Part shown: piece after piece, positions 37,240-46,300 of the stretch
How positions within the stretch are numbered: the stretch's first letter is position 1
Layout of the letters: each line of letters begins with the position of its first letter
DNA from: Phyllobacteriaceae bacterium
GTDB lineage: Bacteria > Pseudomonadota > Alphaproteobacteria > Rhizobiales > Rhizobiaceae
DNA: 64,000 nt
Direction of reading: 5' to 3'
Assembly: GCA_002708825.1 (NCBI GenBank)
Contig: PAPF01000013.1
Location: 153,350 to 217,349, forward strand
Program-made: the position numbers and the translations under genes
The notes under the pieces: model-generated
Told to the model about the DNA's origin: nothing
Seen by the model: the letters and a program-made list of their open reading frames with translations, nothing else
Database searches by the model: none

Positions 37240-37600
37240 ATGTCCGGCGCCTGGGCTCGCGTGACAGGCCCCTGGCGGCGAGTTCGTCGAGATAGGCCTG
37301 CCATTTCTTCTCCATCGCCTGCCCGTGCTCGCGGAACCAGGCCCAGGTGAAGATGCCGGTGTCGTGCATGTCGTCGAAGGCAACGCGGATCGCGTAATTG
37401 CCGACCGGCACGATGGTCATGATGGCGACATCGCGCTTGCCGCCGATGATCTTGCGCTCGGATGGCGAATGGCCCTGCACCTCGGCGCTGGGTGACATCA
37501 CGCGCATCATCTCCGCGCTGAAGGAATAGGATGCGTCGGCAAAGGTCACGGTCAGCGTTCGCTTGTCCTTCGACAGCCGGATTTCCGTTGGCGCTTCCAT
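37238..37600 (-). CDS. DUF971 domain protein (gamma-butyrobetaine hydroxylase N-domain-like)
   Basis: 120 residues from the Met at 37600, which has AGGGGGC upstream. The sequence IRLSKDKRTLTVTFADASYSF and the C-terminal YAIRVAFDDMHDTGIFTWAWFRE are typical of DUF971, the small fold that forms the N-terminal domain of gamma-butyrobetaine hydroxylase. Stand-alone bacterial copies often lie by moaA or Fe-S genes, as here (187 bp from moaA, divergent). A link to molybdenum cofactor or Fe-S metabolism is inference. Confidence 0.87.
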   Translation of the reverse strand: MEAPTEIRLSKDKRTLTVTFADASYSFSAEMMRVMSPSAEVQGHSPSERKIIGGKRDVAIMTIVPVGNYAIRVAFDDMHDTGIFTWAWFREHGQAMEKKWQAYLDELAARGLSREPRRRT

Positions 37601-37787
37601 GAATGCCCCCTTCCCTTCGCTTTGGAGATGCCCGTGCAGGGAAATGATGCCTTTTGCGCGAAAGGACAAGGCCGTGTCGCGTCCCTGCCCTTGAAAAGCC
37701 GCGACGGCTGGCCAAAATGCGGGTAACAAGCAGACAGGCTTTGCTGCGGGAACTGGCCGCAAGACAAAGCATGAGGGAAGGAATGCC

Positions 37788-38798
37788 ATGTCCGCCGCCG
37801 GAACTTCCATGATCGACCCGTTCGGCCGTGCCGTCACCTATCTGCGCGTCTCGGTGACGGACCGCTGCGATTTCCGCTGCACCTATTGCATGGCCGAGGA
37901 CATGACCTTCCTGCCCAAGAAGGACCTGCTCTCGCTGGAGGAACTCGACCGGCTCTGCACCGCCTTCATCGACAAGGGCGTGCGCAAGCTGCGCCTGACC
38001 GGCGGCGAGCCGCTGGTGCGCAAGAACATCATGCACCTGATCCGGCAATTGTCCCGCCATCTCGATTCCGGCGCGCTGGAAGAATTGACGCTGACGACAA
38101 ACGGTTCCCAGCTTGCCCGCTTTGCCGATGAACTGGCCGATTGCGGCGTCAGGCGGATCAATGTCTCCGTCGACACGCTGGACCGCGACAAGTTCCGCCA
38201 GATCACCCGCTGGGGCGACCTTGCCAAGGTCATGGAGGGCATCGAGGCGGCCGAACGCGCCGGCCTGAAGATCAAGCTCAACGCCGTGGCGCTCAAGGGT
38301 TTCAACGATACGGAAATCCCGGACATGCTGCGCTTCGCCCATGGCCGCGGCATGGACCTGACCGTGATCGAGACCATGCCCATGGGCGAGATCAGCGAGG
38401 ACCGCACCGACCAGTATCTACCGCTGTCGCAATTGCGCGCCGACCTCGAACAGCAGTTCACGCTGACAGACATTCCCTTCCGCACCGGCGGGCCGGCCCG
38501 CTATGTGGAGGTGAAGGAAACCGGCGGCAAGCTGGGCTTCATCACGCCCATGACGCATAACTTCTGCGAAAGCTGCAACCGCGTGCGCATCACCTGCACC
38601 GGCACGCTCTACATGTGCCTCGGTCAGGACGACGCCGCAGACCTGCGCGCCCCGCTTCGTGCCTCGGAGGGCAATGAATTGCTGTCGGCGGCCATCGACG
38701 AGGCCATCGGCCGCAAGCCCAAGGGCCATGACTTCGTCATCGACCGCACGCACAACCGTCCGGCCGTTTCGCGCCACATGAGCGTGACCGGCGGCTGA
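37788..38798 (+). CDS. moaA: GTP 3',8-cyclase, molybdenum cofactor biosynthesis protein A
   Basis: 336 residues. A radical-SAM [4Fe-4S] site CDFRCTYC (C27, C31, C34) and a second, substrate-side cluster motif CX2CX13C in [18 protein letters not shown] are both complete. The C-terminus ends in Gly-Gly, which is essential in MoaA. It converts GTP to the cyclic precursor of molybdopterin together with MoaC (not in the window). mobA and mobB lie about 4 kb downstream on the same strand with unrelated genes between. Confidence 0.97.
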   Translation: MSAAGTSMIDPFGRAVTYLRVSVTDRCDFRCTYCMAEDMTFLPKKDLLSLEELDRLCTAFIDKGVRKLRLTGGEPLVRKNIMHLIRQLSRHLDSGALEELTLTTNGSQLARFADELADCGVRRINVSVDTLDRDKFRQITRWGDLAKVMEGIEAAERAGLKIKLNAVALKGFNDTEIPDMLRFAHGRGMDLTVIETMPMGEISEDRTDQYLPLSQLRADLEQQFTLTDIPFRTGGPARYVEVKETGGKLGFITPMTHNFCESCNRVRITCTGTLYMCLGQDDAADLRAPLRASEGNELLSAAIDEAIGRKPKGHDFVIDRTHNRPAVSRHMSVTGG

Positions 38799-38946
38799 TC
38801 CATCAGGGTGGCCCATCCGTCACTTCAGTTTTCTTCGCTTTTCAGGAAGCCGAAAGCCGTCTAACGCGGGAAGACGCTGACCGGACAGCACGGGCCGCAT
38901 GGGGCGCCCTGCCGGGTCTTGGCTTGCGTGATTCTCGGTAAAACCG

Positions 38947-39867
38947 GTGCTCCTGACGCCCAATACCCGCGCCGCCCTGTTCATGACGCTGTCCATGGCG
39001 GCCTTCCTCGTCAACGACATGCTGACCAAGCTGGCCTCGCAATCGGTCAGCATGGGACAGGTCATGCTCGTGCGCGGCATCTTCGCTTCAGCCATGATCC
39101 TCTGGCTCGCCTGGCGCAACACGCCCGCCGGAAGCCTGCGCAAGCTGGCAAACCGGATGGTATTCCTGCGCACCGGTGGCGATGTCCTGGCCACCGTGTC
39201 CTATCTCGTTGCCCTGGCCAATGCCCCGCTCGTCTCCGTGGCCTCGCTCTTCCAGGCCCTGCCGCTGGCCGTCACCATGGGTGCGGCCATCGTGTTCCGC
39301 GAACCGGTTGGATGGCGGCGCTGGAGCGCAATTGCGGTCGGCTTTATCGGTGTCCTGATCATCCTGCGCCCCGGCTTCGGCGCCTTTTCCGTATGGTCCG
39401 CGCTGGTTCTCGCCACGGTCTTCTTCTGCACCGTCCGGGATCTCGCGACGCGCGCCATCCCCGCCGACGTGCCCTCGTTGCAGATCTCCGCTCTCACCGC
39501 CGTCTCTGTCATGCTCACCGGCGGCATATTGGTCCTCCCCATGGGCGGCTGGCAGCCGATGGAGGCCCCTGTTCTGGCCATCCTGCTCGCGGCCGCGGTG
39601 TTCGTCATGATCGGCTACCAGACGCTGACGCTGGCCATGCGGGCCGGCGACCTGTCGGCATCTGCGCCCTTCCGCTACACCGCGCTCGTCTGGGCGGCCC
39701 TGTTCGGCTATCTCGTCTTCGGCGAGGTGCCAGACTGGCCCACCGCGGCCGGTGCCTTGCTCATCATCGGTTCCGGCATCTTCACCATCTATCGCGAGCG
39801 CAAGCGCAAGGACGCCGCCCCGGTCGTGGCCGAGAGCACGGCGAGGACAGGCGCCCGCGGCCTGTGA
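38947..39867 (+). CDS. EamA/DMT-family exporter
   Basis: 306 residues, ten predicted membrane helices in two EamA repeats. The start at 38947 is a GTG with little ribosome-binding sequence; an ATG at 38983 is a reasonable alternative that keeps the first helix. The sequence pattern (LVRGIFASAMILWLAWRN, VSVASLFQALPLAVTMGAA) is that of drug/metabolite transporters of the RhaT/YdcZ group. The substrate is unknown. It lies 148 bp after moaA and converges on a LysR gene. Confidence 0.87.
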   Translation: MLLTPNTRAALFMTLSMAAFLVNDMLTKLASQSVSMGQVMLVRGIFASAMILWLAWRNTPAGSLRKLANRMVFLRTGGDVLATVSYLVALANAPLVSVASLFQALPLAVTMGAAIVFREPVGWRRWSAIAVGFIGVLIILRPGFGAFSVWSALVLATVFFCTVRDLATRAIPADVPSLQISALTAVSVMLTGGILVLPMGGWQPMEAPVLAILLAAAVFVMIGYQTLTLAMRAGDLSASAPFRYTALVWAALFGYLVFGEVPDWPTAAGALLIIGSGIFTIYRERKRKDAAPVVAESTARTGARGL

Positions 39868-39880
39868 AAGCAGGAGCTTC

Positions 39881-40828
39881 TCAGACGAACCGCTTGGACT
39901 TCCGGAACGCTTCCAGCGCCGCGCGCTCGGCCTCGATCTCGGCAAAGACGAAATCGTGGAACGCCTTGATCTTCGGCGTCTCCAGCGTTTCCGGCAGGCA
40001 GCAGAAATAGAAACTGGCCTGCGCCCGCATCATCATGTCGAACGGTGCGACGAGACGGCCCGACGCGATATCGCGCTGGGCCAGGAACAGCCGCCCCAGC
40101 ACGATGCCGGCGCCGTCGATCGCGGCCTCCAGCGCGTGGTCGGAATGGGAGAAGCGAGGCCCGCGCGTGCTGTCGACATTATACACGCGCATCTTCTTCA
40201 GCCATTCGCCCCAGCCGACATTGCCCGGCAGGAAGGAAGCCGAATCGTCATGCAACAGCGTGGTCCGGCCGAGATTCTCCGGCGCCAGCGAGCCTCCCAG
40301 CTGTTCCAGCAGGCGTGGCGACATCAGTGGCAGAACCGCTTCATCCGTCAGCGGCTCCACATGCAGGCCCGGATAATTGCCACCGCCGAAACGGATGGTC
40401 ACGTCCACCTCTTCGGTCCGCAGGTCCGTCAGCCGCAGGCCGGCGGAAATGCGCAACTCGATATCCGGCCAGGTCTCGATGAACCGGTGCACGCGCGGGG
40501 ACAGCCATTTCGACGCCGTTGCCGGACCGGTCGAGACGGTCAGCACGTTGGGCGGCGTTTCCGGCCGGAGCCGCGCCATGGTCGAGTGGAGGCGCTCGAA
40601 GGCGTCTGATATGCCCGGCGCCACGCGCTCGCCATGCTCGGTCAGTTCCACCGCCCTGTTGAGCCGGCGGAACAACGGCGTCTGGAGAAAGTCCTCCAGC
40701 TGGCGGATCTGGTAGGAAAGCGCCGACGGCGTGACATGCAGTTCCTCGGCCGCCTTCTGGAAGCTCATGTGCCGGGATGCCGCCTCGAAGGCGCGCAAAG
40801 CATTGAGCGGTGGCAATCGGTAAGCCAT
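39881..40828 (-). CDS. LysR-family regulator, GcvA-like
   Basis: 315 residues. The N-terminal winged HTH (LNALRAFEAASRHMSFQKAAEELHVTPSALSYQIRQLE, typical of GcvA-type members) precedes a periplasmic-binding-like effector domain (WPDIELRISAGLRLTDL, VDVTIRFGGGNYPGL). GcvA paralogues regulate very different genes, so the effector is unknown. It is divergent from a 42-residue small gene, starting 127 bp away, the usual arrangement for a LysR target; it also converges on the EamA exporter gene. Confidence 0.93.
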   Translation of the reverse strand: MAYRLPPLNALRAFEAASRHMSFQKAAEELHVTPSALSYQIRQLEDFLQTPLFRRLNRAVELTEHGERVAPGISDAFERLHSTMARLRPETPPNVLTVSTGPATASKWLSPRVHRFIETWPDIELRISAGLRLTDLRTEEVDVTIRFGGGNYPGLHVEPLTDEAVLPLMSPRLLEQLGGSLAPENLGRTTLLHDDSASFLPGNVGWGEWLKKMRVYNVDSTRGPRFSHSDHALEAAIDGAGIVLGRLFLAQRDIASGRLVAPFDMMMRAQASFYFCCLPETLETPKIKAFHDFVFAEIEAERAALEAFRKSKRFV

Positions 40829-40955
40829 GGTTCACTTCAAATTTCCTGATGCGGTTCATGCAGATTACCCGTTTGCCGCAAGCCCGGCAATCGCCCAGTT
40901 TGATCCTGTCACAACGACAGGCCCTCCCAAGCCTTTGACCCGCAGGAGAACCGGA

Positions 40956-41084
40956 ATGCTCTACAACCCCATGACAAACCGCCGGATCCCGCTCGATGCC
41001 GTCAGTTTCTACACCCGCGAGGCGCGCCGCGAGCAGTCGCGCGCTTTCGCACGGGCGATGGATCTGGTCTTCGGACGGCGGTGA
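40956..41084 (+). CDS. Small 42-residue protein of unknown function
   Basis: A short gene with GGAGAA well placed before the ATG and an intrinsic terminator 30 bp after its stop, so it looks like a complete transcription unit. The product is basic, ending in TREARREQSRAFARAMDLVFGRR, with a predicted C-terminal amphipathic helix and no membrane segment. I know no family for it. It lies in the divergent position from the LysR gene and may be its target. The codon choice matches the surrounding genes. Confidence 0.65.
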   Translation: MLYNPMTNRRIPLDAVSFYTREARREQSRAFARAMDLVFGRR

Positions 41085-41113
41085 CGCCGGACACGACACA
41101 TTCAAGGATTTCA

Positions 41114-41148
41114 ACCGTCCCGGTGCCACGCTCCGGGACGGTCGTTTT
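41114..41148 (+). terminator. Rho-independent terminator of small gene
   Basis: A perfect 10-bp stem ACCGTCCCGG/CCGGGACGGT (41114-41123 and 41133-41142) with a 9-nt loop is followed by CGTTTTC. It closes the 42-residue gene and isolates it from the transporter gene that starts 27 bp later. Confidence 0.8.
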
Positions 41149-41174
41149 CATGTCCGGCGGGGTGGATTTGCAGC

Positions 41175-42416
41175 GTGACCTCCTCCCTCAAAACGGATAA
41201 AGCGGGCGCCATGTCCTCGCTCGCCGCCCCCGCTCCCGTCCGCGCCCCCCATATTGGCGTTCTCGTGCTTTGCGCGGCGGTCAACCCGCTCTCGCTCAAC
41301 ATCTTCATTCCCTCCATGCCGGGAATGGCGGCGGAGTTCGGCGTGCCCTACGCCACCATCCAGCTCGGCCTCTCGCTCTATCTGGTGATGACGGCCGGGA
41401 TCACACTGATTGCCGGCCCGCTGTCCGACCTCTTCGGCCGGCGGCCGTTGATCGTCGGTGGCTTCCTGCTCTTTGTGGCCGGCACGGTCATGACCCTGAT
41501 GGCCGACAGCGCCTCGCTCTTCCTGGCTGGCCGGATCGTCCAGGCCGCCTCGGCGACGGGCATGGTCCTGTCGCGTGCCATCGTGCGCGATCTCTACGGC
41601 CGCGACATGGCGGCATCCATGATCGGCTATGTCACCATGGGCATGGCTGTCGCGCCCATGGTCGGCCCCGCCGTCGGCGGCCTGCTCGACGATCTCTACG
41701 GGTGGCGCGCCAGCTTCCTGTTCCTCGGCGTTCTCGGCCTGATGGCCACGCTGGTCGTCATGGCCCGCCTGCCCGAGACCAATGCCGGACGCGGCCAGCC
41801 GCTGGCACGCCAGTTCGCCAGCTACGCGGAACTGCTCTCCTCCGGGCCATACTGGATCTTCGCCGGGTCCGGGGCTTTCGCGGCCTGCATCTTCTTCGGC
41901 TTTCTGGGGGGCGGTCCCGCCATCGCCAGCCACTACCTGGCCATGACGCCGACAGCTTATGGCCTCTGGTTTGCCGCAACGGCAGTCGGCTACATGATCG
42001 GAAACTTCATCGCGGGCCGCTTTTCGCGCCGCATCGGCCTTGCCCGCATGCTTCTGACCGGCGCTGCGACGTCCATGATCGGCGCCGTGCTTCCCTTGAT
42101 CCTGCTTGGCTGGATGGATATCCGCCTGCCGGTCGCCCTGTTCGGACCGACGATCCTGATCGGGATCGGAAATGGCATGACCATACCGAACGCCACCGCT
42201 GCCGCCGTTTCCGTCAAGCCCGATTCGGCCGGCGCGGCATCCGGCCTGATGGGCTCGCTGCAGGTCGGAAGCGGCGCGCTGGCCTCTGTCCTGTGCGGCA
42301 TCATGGCAGGAAACGGCAGCGGGGTTGTAGCCTTCGGGGCCATGCTCGCCGCCTTCGGCCTTGTCGCTTTCCTCGTCGCATACCGCGCGTGGCGGTTTGC
42401 CCGCCATCCCGAGTGA
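41175..42416 (+). CDS. Bcr/CflA-type MFS multidrug exporter
   Basis: 413 residues from a GTG; an ATG at 41211 is the alternative. About twelve helices. The MFS motif between helices 2 and 3 reads GPLSDLFGRRPLIVGG and the helix-4/5 region RIVQAASATGMVLSRAIVRDLYG is characteristic of the Bcr/CflA drug-resistance group, as is the early NIFIPSMPGMAAEFG. It probably exports drugs or small metabolites by proton antiport. It is preceded by a terminator, so has its own promoter, and is followed by mobA after 85 bp. Confidence 0.88.
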   Translation: MTSSLKTDKAGAMSSLAAPAPVRAPHIGVLVLCAAVNPLSLNIFIPSMPGMAAEFGVPYATIQLGLSLYLVMTAGITLIAGPLSDLFGRRPLIVGGFLLFVAGTVMTLMADSASLFLAGRIVQAASATGMVLSRAIVRDLYGRDMAASMIGYVTMGMAVAPMVGPAVGGLLDDLYGWRASFLFLGVLGLMATLVVMARLPETNAGRGQPLARQFASYAELLSSGPYWIFAGSGAFAACIFFGFLGGGPAIASHYLAMTPTAYGLWFAATAVGYMIGNFIAGRFSRRIGLARMLLTGAATSMIGAVLPLILLGWMDIRLPVALFGPTILIGIGNGMTIPNATAAAVSVKPDSAGAASGLMGSLQVGSGALASVLCGIMAGNGSGVVAFGAMLAAFGLVAFLVAYRAWRFARHPE

Positions 42417-42501
42417 GGCGGCAAGCCCTTGCGGTGGCCCCGCGCCTGGCCGATAGTCCGGCCATGCTGACACGGCTCGACCCATTCAGGTCCGGACCTC
42501 C

Positions 42502-43116
42502 ATGCCCGTGAAACCGGCCGGACTGATCCTCGCCGGCGGCTTGTCCCGGCGCATGGGCGGCGGCGACAAGGCGCTGCTGCCGCTTGCCGGCAAACCCATG
42601 CTGGCCCACGTGATTGCCGCGCTTGAGCCACAGGCGTGTCCGCTCGCCGTCAATGCCAATGGCGACCCGTCGCGCTTCGCCGCCTTCGGCCTGCCGGTCG
42701 TGCCCGACACGATCGAAGGCTTTGCCGGACCGCTGGCGGGCATCCTTGCCGGACTGGATTGGTGCGCGCGCCTGGAGCCTGCCCCGTCCTGCCTCGTGAC
42801 CGTGCCAGCGGACACGCCTTTCCTGCCGCACGACCTTGCCGCAAGCCTCGCGGCGGCCGCGTCACCCGGCGCGCCCTGCGTGGCAGTGTCCGGCGGCCGC
42901 GTTCATCCTGTCGCCGCCCTCTGGCCTGTCGCCATGCGGGATGACATCGCCGCCTTCCTGAGCCAGCCGGACAATCGCAGCGTCATGGTCTTCCTGCGAA
43001 GCCACGCCTTCACGACGGCCGACTTCCCCTGCCCGGAAGGGTGCGACCCCTTCGCCAATGTCAACACGCCGGAGGACCTCGCAAGGGCCGAGCACCGTCT
43101 CGCAGGGTGTGATTGA
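42502..43116 (+). CDS. mobA: Molybdenum cofactor guanylyltransferase
   Basis: 204 residues. LILAGGLSRRMGGGDKALLPLAGKPML is the nucleotidyltransferase signature, PDTIEGFAGPLAGILAGL and VPADTPFLP with the metal-binding Asp follow, and NVNTPEDLARAE closes the domain. It joins GMP to molybdopterin to give MGD, the cofactor of DMSO-reductase-type enzymes. The stop is one base before the mobB ATG, so the pair is an operon. Confidence 0.95.
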   Translation: MPVKPAGLILAGGLSRRMGGGDKALLPLAGKPMLAHVIAALEPQACPLAVNANGDPSRFAAFGLPVVPDTIEGFAGPLAGILAGLDWCARLEPAPSCLVTVPADTPFLPHDLAASLAAAASPGAPCVAVSGGRVHPVAALWPVAMRDDIAAFLSQPDNRSVMVFLRSHAFTTADFPCPEGCDPFANVNTPEDLARAEHRLAGCD

Positions 43117-43117
43117 C

Positions 43118-43657
43118 ATGGCGCCTCCGGTCTTCGGAATTTCCGGCTGGAAGAATTCCGGCAAGACGACGCTCACCGAACGCCTCATCGCGGGCTTCGC
43201 GCAACACGGCCTGGCCGTGTGCTCCGTCAAGCACAGTCATCATCCCGTCATGGCGGAAGATCCGGGCACCGACAGCGTCCGCCATGCGAACGCCGGCGCC
43301 GTGGCCACCGCCCTGGTCTGGCCCAGCGGATGGATGCTGGACGGCATGCTCATGGATGAGGCCGAGCCCGAACTTGCCGCCGTGCTGGCCTGCCTTCCGG
43401 CCTGTGATCTCGTTCTGGTGGAAGGTTTCAAGTCCGCGCCCCATGACAAGATCGAGGTGCGGCGCGCGGGTCAGCCCGACGCCCGCCCGCTTGAAGACCG
43501 GGTTCCGGGCATCGTCGCCATAGCCGCAGACCATGTGGTCGAAACCGCGCTGCCCTGCTTCGCGCTCGACGATACGGATTCAATCATGGCGTTTATCGCG
43601 CGCCGGTCAGCGCTCCCCCTGCCCCTGGGGAAGCCCGGATCGGGCGGCGTTTCCTGA
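43118..43657 (+). CDS. mobB: Molybdopterin-guanine dinucleotide biosynthesis protein B
   Basis: 179 residues. P-loop ISGWKNSGKTTLTERLI near the N-terminus; SVKHSHHPV and a DLVLVEGFKSAPHDKIEV region are conserved in MobB. It binds GTP and helps MobA, but is not strictly required in E. coli. It starts one nucleotide after the mobA stop. The 131 bp between its stop and the next gene has no obvious terminator. Confidence 0.94.
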   Translation: MAPPVFGISGWKNSGKTTLTERLIAGFAQHGLAVCSVKHSHHPVMAEDPGTDSVRHANAGAVATALVWPSGWMLDGMLMDEAEPELAAVLACLPACDLVLVEGFKSAPHDKIEVRRAGQPDARPLEDRVPGIVAIAADHVVETALPCFALDDTDSIMAFIARRSALPLPLGKPGSGGVS

Positions 43658-43788
43658 CCATGTGTTCAAAAACGCGGTTGCATTTGGCCGCCAAAACGGC
43701 TCACTATCCACGTTAACGCACCCGTTTGCAGGTGCGGTCGAGGGCTCTTCCGGGATGCCCGTAAAAACAACCGCCAGAGAGGTACACG

Positions 43789-44574
43789 ATGTCCTTTTCC
43801 ACCCGCTTCAAACTCGGTCTCGCAACGGTGGCCATTTCATTGGCCCTCGGGTCCGCCCATGCCCAGGACAAGATGAAGCTGAAGATCGGCACCGAGGGCG
43901 CATACCCGCCCTTCAACAACCTCGAATCCGACGGCACGCTGACCGGCTTCGACATCGACATCGCCAAGGCCCTGTGTGAGGAGATGAACGCCGACTGCGA
44001 ATTCGTCACCCAGGACTGGGACGGCATCATTCCGGCCCTCCAGGCGGGCAAGTTCGACGCGATCATCGCCTCCATGTCGATCACCGACGAACGCAAGGAA
44101 AAGGTCGATTTCACGAACAAGTATTACAACACGCCGCCGGCCATCGTCGCGCCGAAGGACACCGACATCGGGGGCGTGAGCAAGGAAGACCTCGCCGACA
44201 AGGTCATCGGCGTGCAGGGTTCGACAACCCACTCCAACTATGCCGAGGCGACCTATACCGATTCCGACGTGAAGCTGTATCCGACAGCCGACGAATACAA
44301 GCTGGACCTCGTCAACGGGCGCCTCGACGCCGTCAATGACGACATCATCGTGCTCAAGGAGTTCCTGTCCACGCCGGAAGGCGATTGCTGCAAGGTCGTG
44401 GGCACGATCACGCCTGATCCCGCCATCCATGGCGAGGGCGCGGGCATCGCGATCCGCAAGGGCGAGACGGAACTGGCCGAGAAGTTCAACAAGGCCATCG
44501 ACGCCATCCGCGCCAACGGAAAATACAAGGAAATCAACGACAAGTACTTTGACTTTGACGCCTACGGCGGCTGA
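43789..44574 (+). CDS. Polar amino acid ABC transporter, periplasmic binding protein
   Basis: 261 residues with a signal peptide ending SAHAQ. The family 3 solute-binding fold is clear: IGTEGAYPPFNNLESDG, GFDIDIAKALCEEMNADCEF, WDGIIPALQAGKFDAIIASMSIT, IGVQGSTTHSNYAEA and NDDIIVLKEFL. The pattern is closest to the lysine/arginine/ornithine or opine (OccT/NocT) receptors; the exact ligand is not certain. AGAGAGG lies upstream of the ATG. A stable hairpin separates it from the permease genes. Confidence 0.93.
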   Translation: MSFSTRFKLGLATVAISLALGSAHAQDKMKLKIGTEGAYPPFNNLESDGTLTGFDIDIAKALCEEMNADCEFVTQDWDGIIPALQAGKFDAIIASMSITDERKEKVDFTNKYYNTPPAIVAPKDTDIGGVSKEDLADKVIGVQGSTTHSNYAEATYTDSDVKLYPTADEYKLDLVNGRLDAVNDDIIVLKEFLSTPEGDCCKVVGTITPDPAIHGEGAGIAIRKGETELAEKFNKAIDAIRANGKYKEINDKYFDFDAYGG

Positions 44575-44598
44575 GCGGCCTTGACGGGGCAATAGCCG

Positions 44599-44628
44599 GC
44601 ACCGGCGCGCCTGGGGGGGCGCCGGTGC
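44599..44628 (+). repeat. Intercistronic hairpin between binding protein and permease genes
   Basis: A perfect 10-bp stem GCACCGGCGC/GCGCCGGTGC (44599-44608 and 44619-44628) with a G-rich loop lies 25 bp after the binding-protein stop. It has no T-run but is placed where ABC operons often carry a hairpin that protects the upstream message, giving more receptor than permease. Confidence 0.6.
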
Positions 44629-44653
44629 TATCAAGGGGGGGTGCCGCCAGACC

Positions 44654-45364
44654 ATGGAAAACGCTGCCACGCTCCTGTCCTGGGGTGCCGAGGGCTGGGC
44701 TGACGAGATCGCCGCAGGCATCGTGGTGACGGTGAGCCTTGCCCTGGCGACATTGCCCTTCGGAATGCTGCTCGGCTTTTTCATCGCACTCGCCAAGCAG
44801 GCAGAAGAGCCGAGCCTGAGGCTGGCGGCCAACATCTACACCACGATCTTCCGCGGCCTGCCGGAACTGCTGACGCTGTTCCTTGTCTATTTCGGCGTGC
44901 AGATCGGGCTGACGGAGGCCATGAAGGCCCTGGGCTTCTCCGAAGGCGTCGAGGTCAATTCCTTCGTCGCCGGCATGTTCGCCCTGGGCGTGGTCTTTTC
45001 CTCCTATGCCTCGGAGGTCTTTCTCTCAGCCTTTCGCGCCATTCCGAAGGGCCAGTATGAAGGCGGCTATGCCGTGGGCCTTTCCTGGGGGCAGACCATG
45101 CGCCTTGTGGTCCTGCCGCAACTGGTCCGCATCGCCCTTCCCGGCCTGGCCAATCTCTGGCTGGTCCTGCTCAAGGACACCGCGCTCGTCTCCGTCATCG
45201 GTCTGTCAGACATCCTGCGCCAGACCGGCATTGCCGCACGGGTGTCCAAGGAAGCCTTCCTCTTCTACGGCATCGCCTGCCTGCTCTACCTCGCGCTCGC
45301 CATGATCTCCTCCATCGGCATTTCCGCGATCGAACGCCGGGCAGCGAGGGGGACGGTGCGATGA
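44654..45364 (+). CDS. Polar amino acid ABC transporter permease (HisQ-type)
   Basis: 236 residues, five predicted helices. The EAA loop is EVFLSAFRAIPKGQYEGGYAVGLSWGQT, and the N-terminal segment GIVVTVSLALATLPFGMLLG is typical of the HisQ/OccQ permease. It overlaps the next permease gene by 4 bp (ATGA), so the two are translated together to form the inner-membrane channel. Confidence 0.93.
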   Translation: MENAATLLSWGAEGWADEIAAGIVVTVSLALATLPFGMLLGFFIALAKQAEEPSLRLAANIYTTIFRGLPELLTLFLVYFGVQIGLTEAMKALGFSEGVEVNSFVAGMFALGVVFSSYASEVFLSAFRAIPKGQYEGGYAVGLSWGQTMRLVVLPQLVRIALPGLANLWLVLLKDTALVSVIGLSDILRQTGIAARVSKEAFLFYGIACLLYLALAMISSIGISAIERRAARGTVR

Positions 45365-46191
45365 GCATGGCAACAGACAGCCGTCCGCGCCTCGAGCGCC
45401 CGCCTGCCCCGCCGCGGCCCTGGACGCGGGGGCGCGTCACCGGCTGGGTGCTGGTCGGCCTGTGGGCATTGGCCGGCCTCGGCTTCGTGATCTATCTCTA
45501 CAATGCCTGGAACATCGACCTCGTCGAGAAATACGGCCCGCGCTACTGGTCCGGCCTCAAGACCACCATCGTGCTGGTCGGCCTTTCGCTCATCGCCGGC
45601 GCCATCCTGTCACTGCCGGTTGCCTTGGCCCGACTGTCACGCAACCCACTCGTCAACGGTATCGCCTATGCCTATGTCTATTTCTTCCGCGGCACCCCGC
45701 TGCTGGCACAGGCCTTCCTGATCTATTACGGCATAGGGCAGTTCTCCGCCGAACTGCGGTCCATCGGTCTCTGGTGGTTTTTCCGCGATGCCTGGAATTG
45801 CGCGTTCCTGGCGTTCACGCTCAATACCGCCGCCTATCAGGCCGAGATCTTGCGCGGCGCCATCCAGTCCGTGCCGAAGGGACAATGGGAAGGCGCCGCC
45901 TCGCTCGGGATCAGGCCCTGGTATACCTTCCTGCGGATCATCCTGCCGCAGGCCCTCATCGTCGCGCTGCGCCCCTACGGCAACGAGATCATCCTGATGA
46001 TCAAGGGGTCCGCCATCGTCGCGATCATCACCGTCTACGACCTTATGGGCGAGACACGACGCGCCTTTTCGCGCACCTTCGATTTCCAGACCTATCTGTG
46101 GGCCGCGGTCATCTACCTTGCCATCGTGGAAACCCTGCGCAATGTCTGGGACCTCATCGAGAAACGCTTGACGCGCCATCTGATCCGGTGA
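45361..46191 (+). CDS. Polar amino acid ABC transporter permease (HisM-type)
   Basis: 276 residues with an N-terminal Pro/Arg-rich cytoplasmic tail and five to six helices. EAA loop AEILRGAIQSVPKGQWEGAASLGI and FFRGTPLLAQAFLIYYG are the HisM/OccM signatures. It is the last gene of the ABC cluster. No ATP-binding gene follows; the next gene, 109 bp away, is a dehydrogenase. The ATPase must be encoded elsewhere or shared with another transporter. Confidence 0.93.
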   Translation: MSMATDSRPRLERPPAPPRPWTRGRVTGWVLVGLWALAGLGFVIYLYNAWNIDLVEKYGPRYWSGLKTTIVLVGLSLIAGAILSLPVALARLSRNPLVNGIAYAYVYFFRGTPLLAQAFLIYYGIGQFSAELRSIGLWWFFRDAWNCAFLAFTLNTAAYQAEILRGAIQSVPKGQWEGAASLGIRPWYTFLRIILPQALIVALRPYGNEIILMIKGSAIVAIITVYDLMGETRRAFSRTFDFQTYLWAAVIYLAIVETLRNVWDLIEKRLTRHLIR

Positions 46192-46300
46192 AAAGCCGGT
46201 TTGTTTTCAACGCCCTGTTTCCAGAAACGGACTCAGTGCGCTAAACAGGTCCAGCACGCCCCCAGGGCTTAATCGCTATCGCACCGGAGGAAGACCCGCC

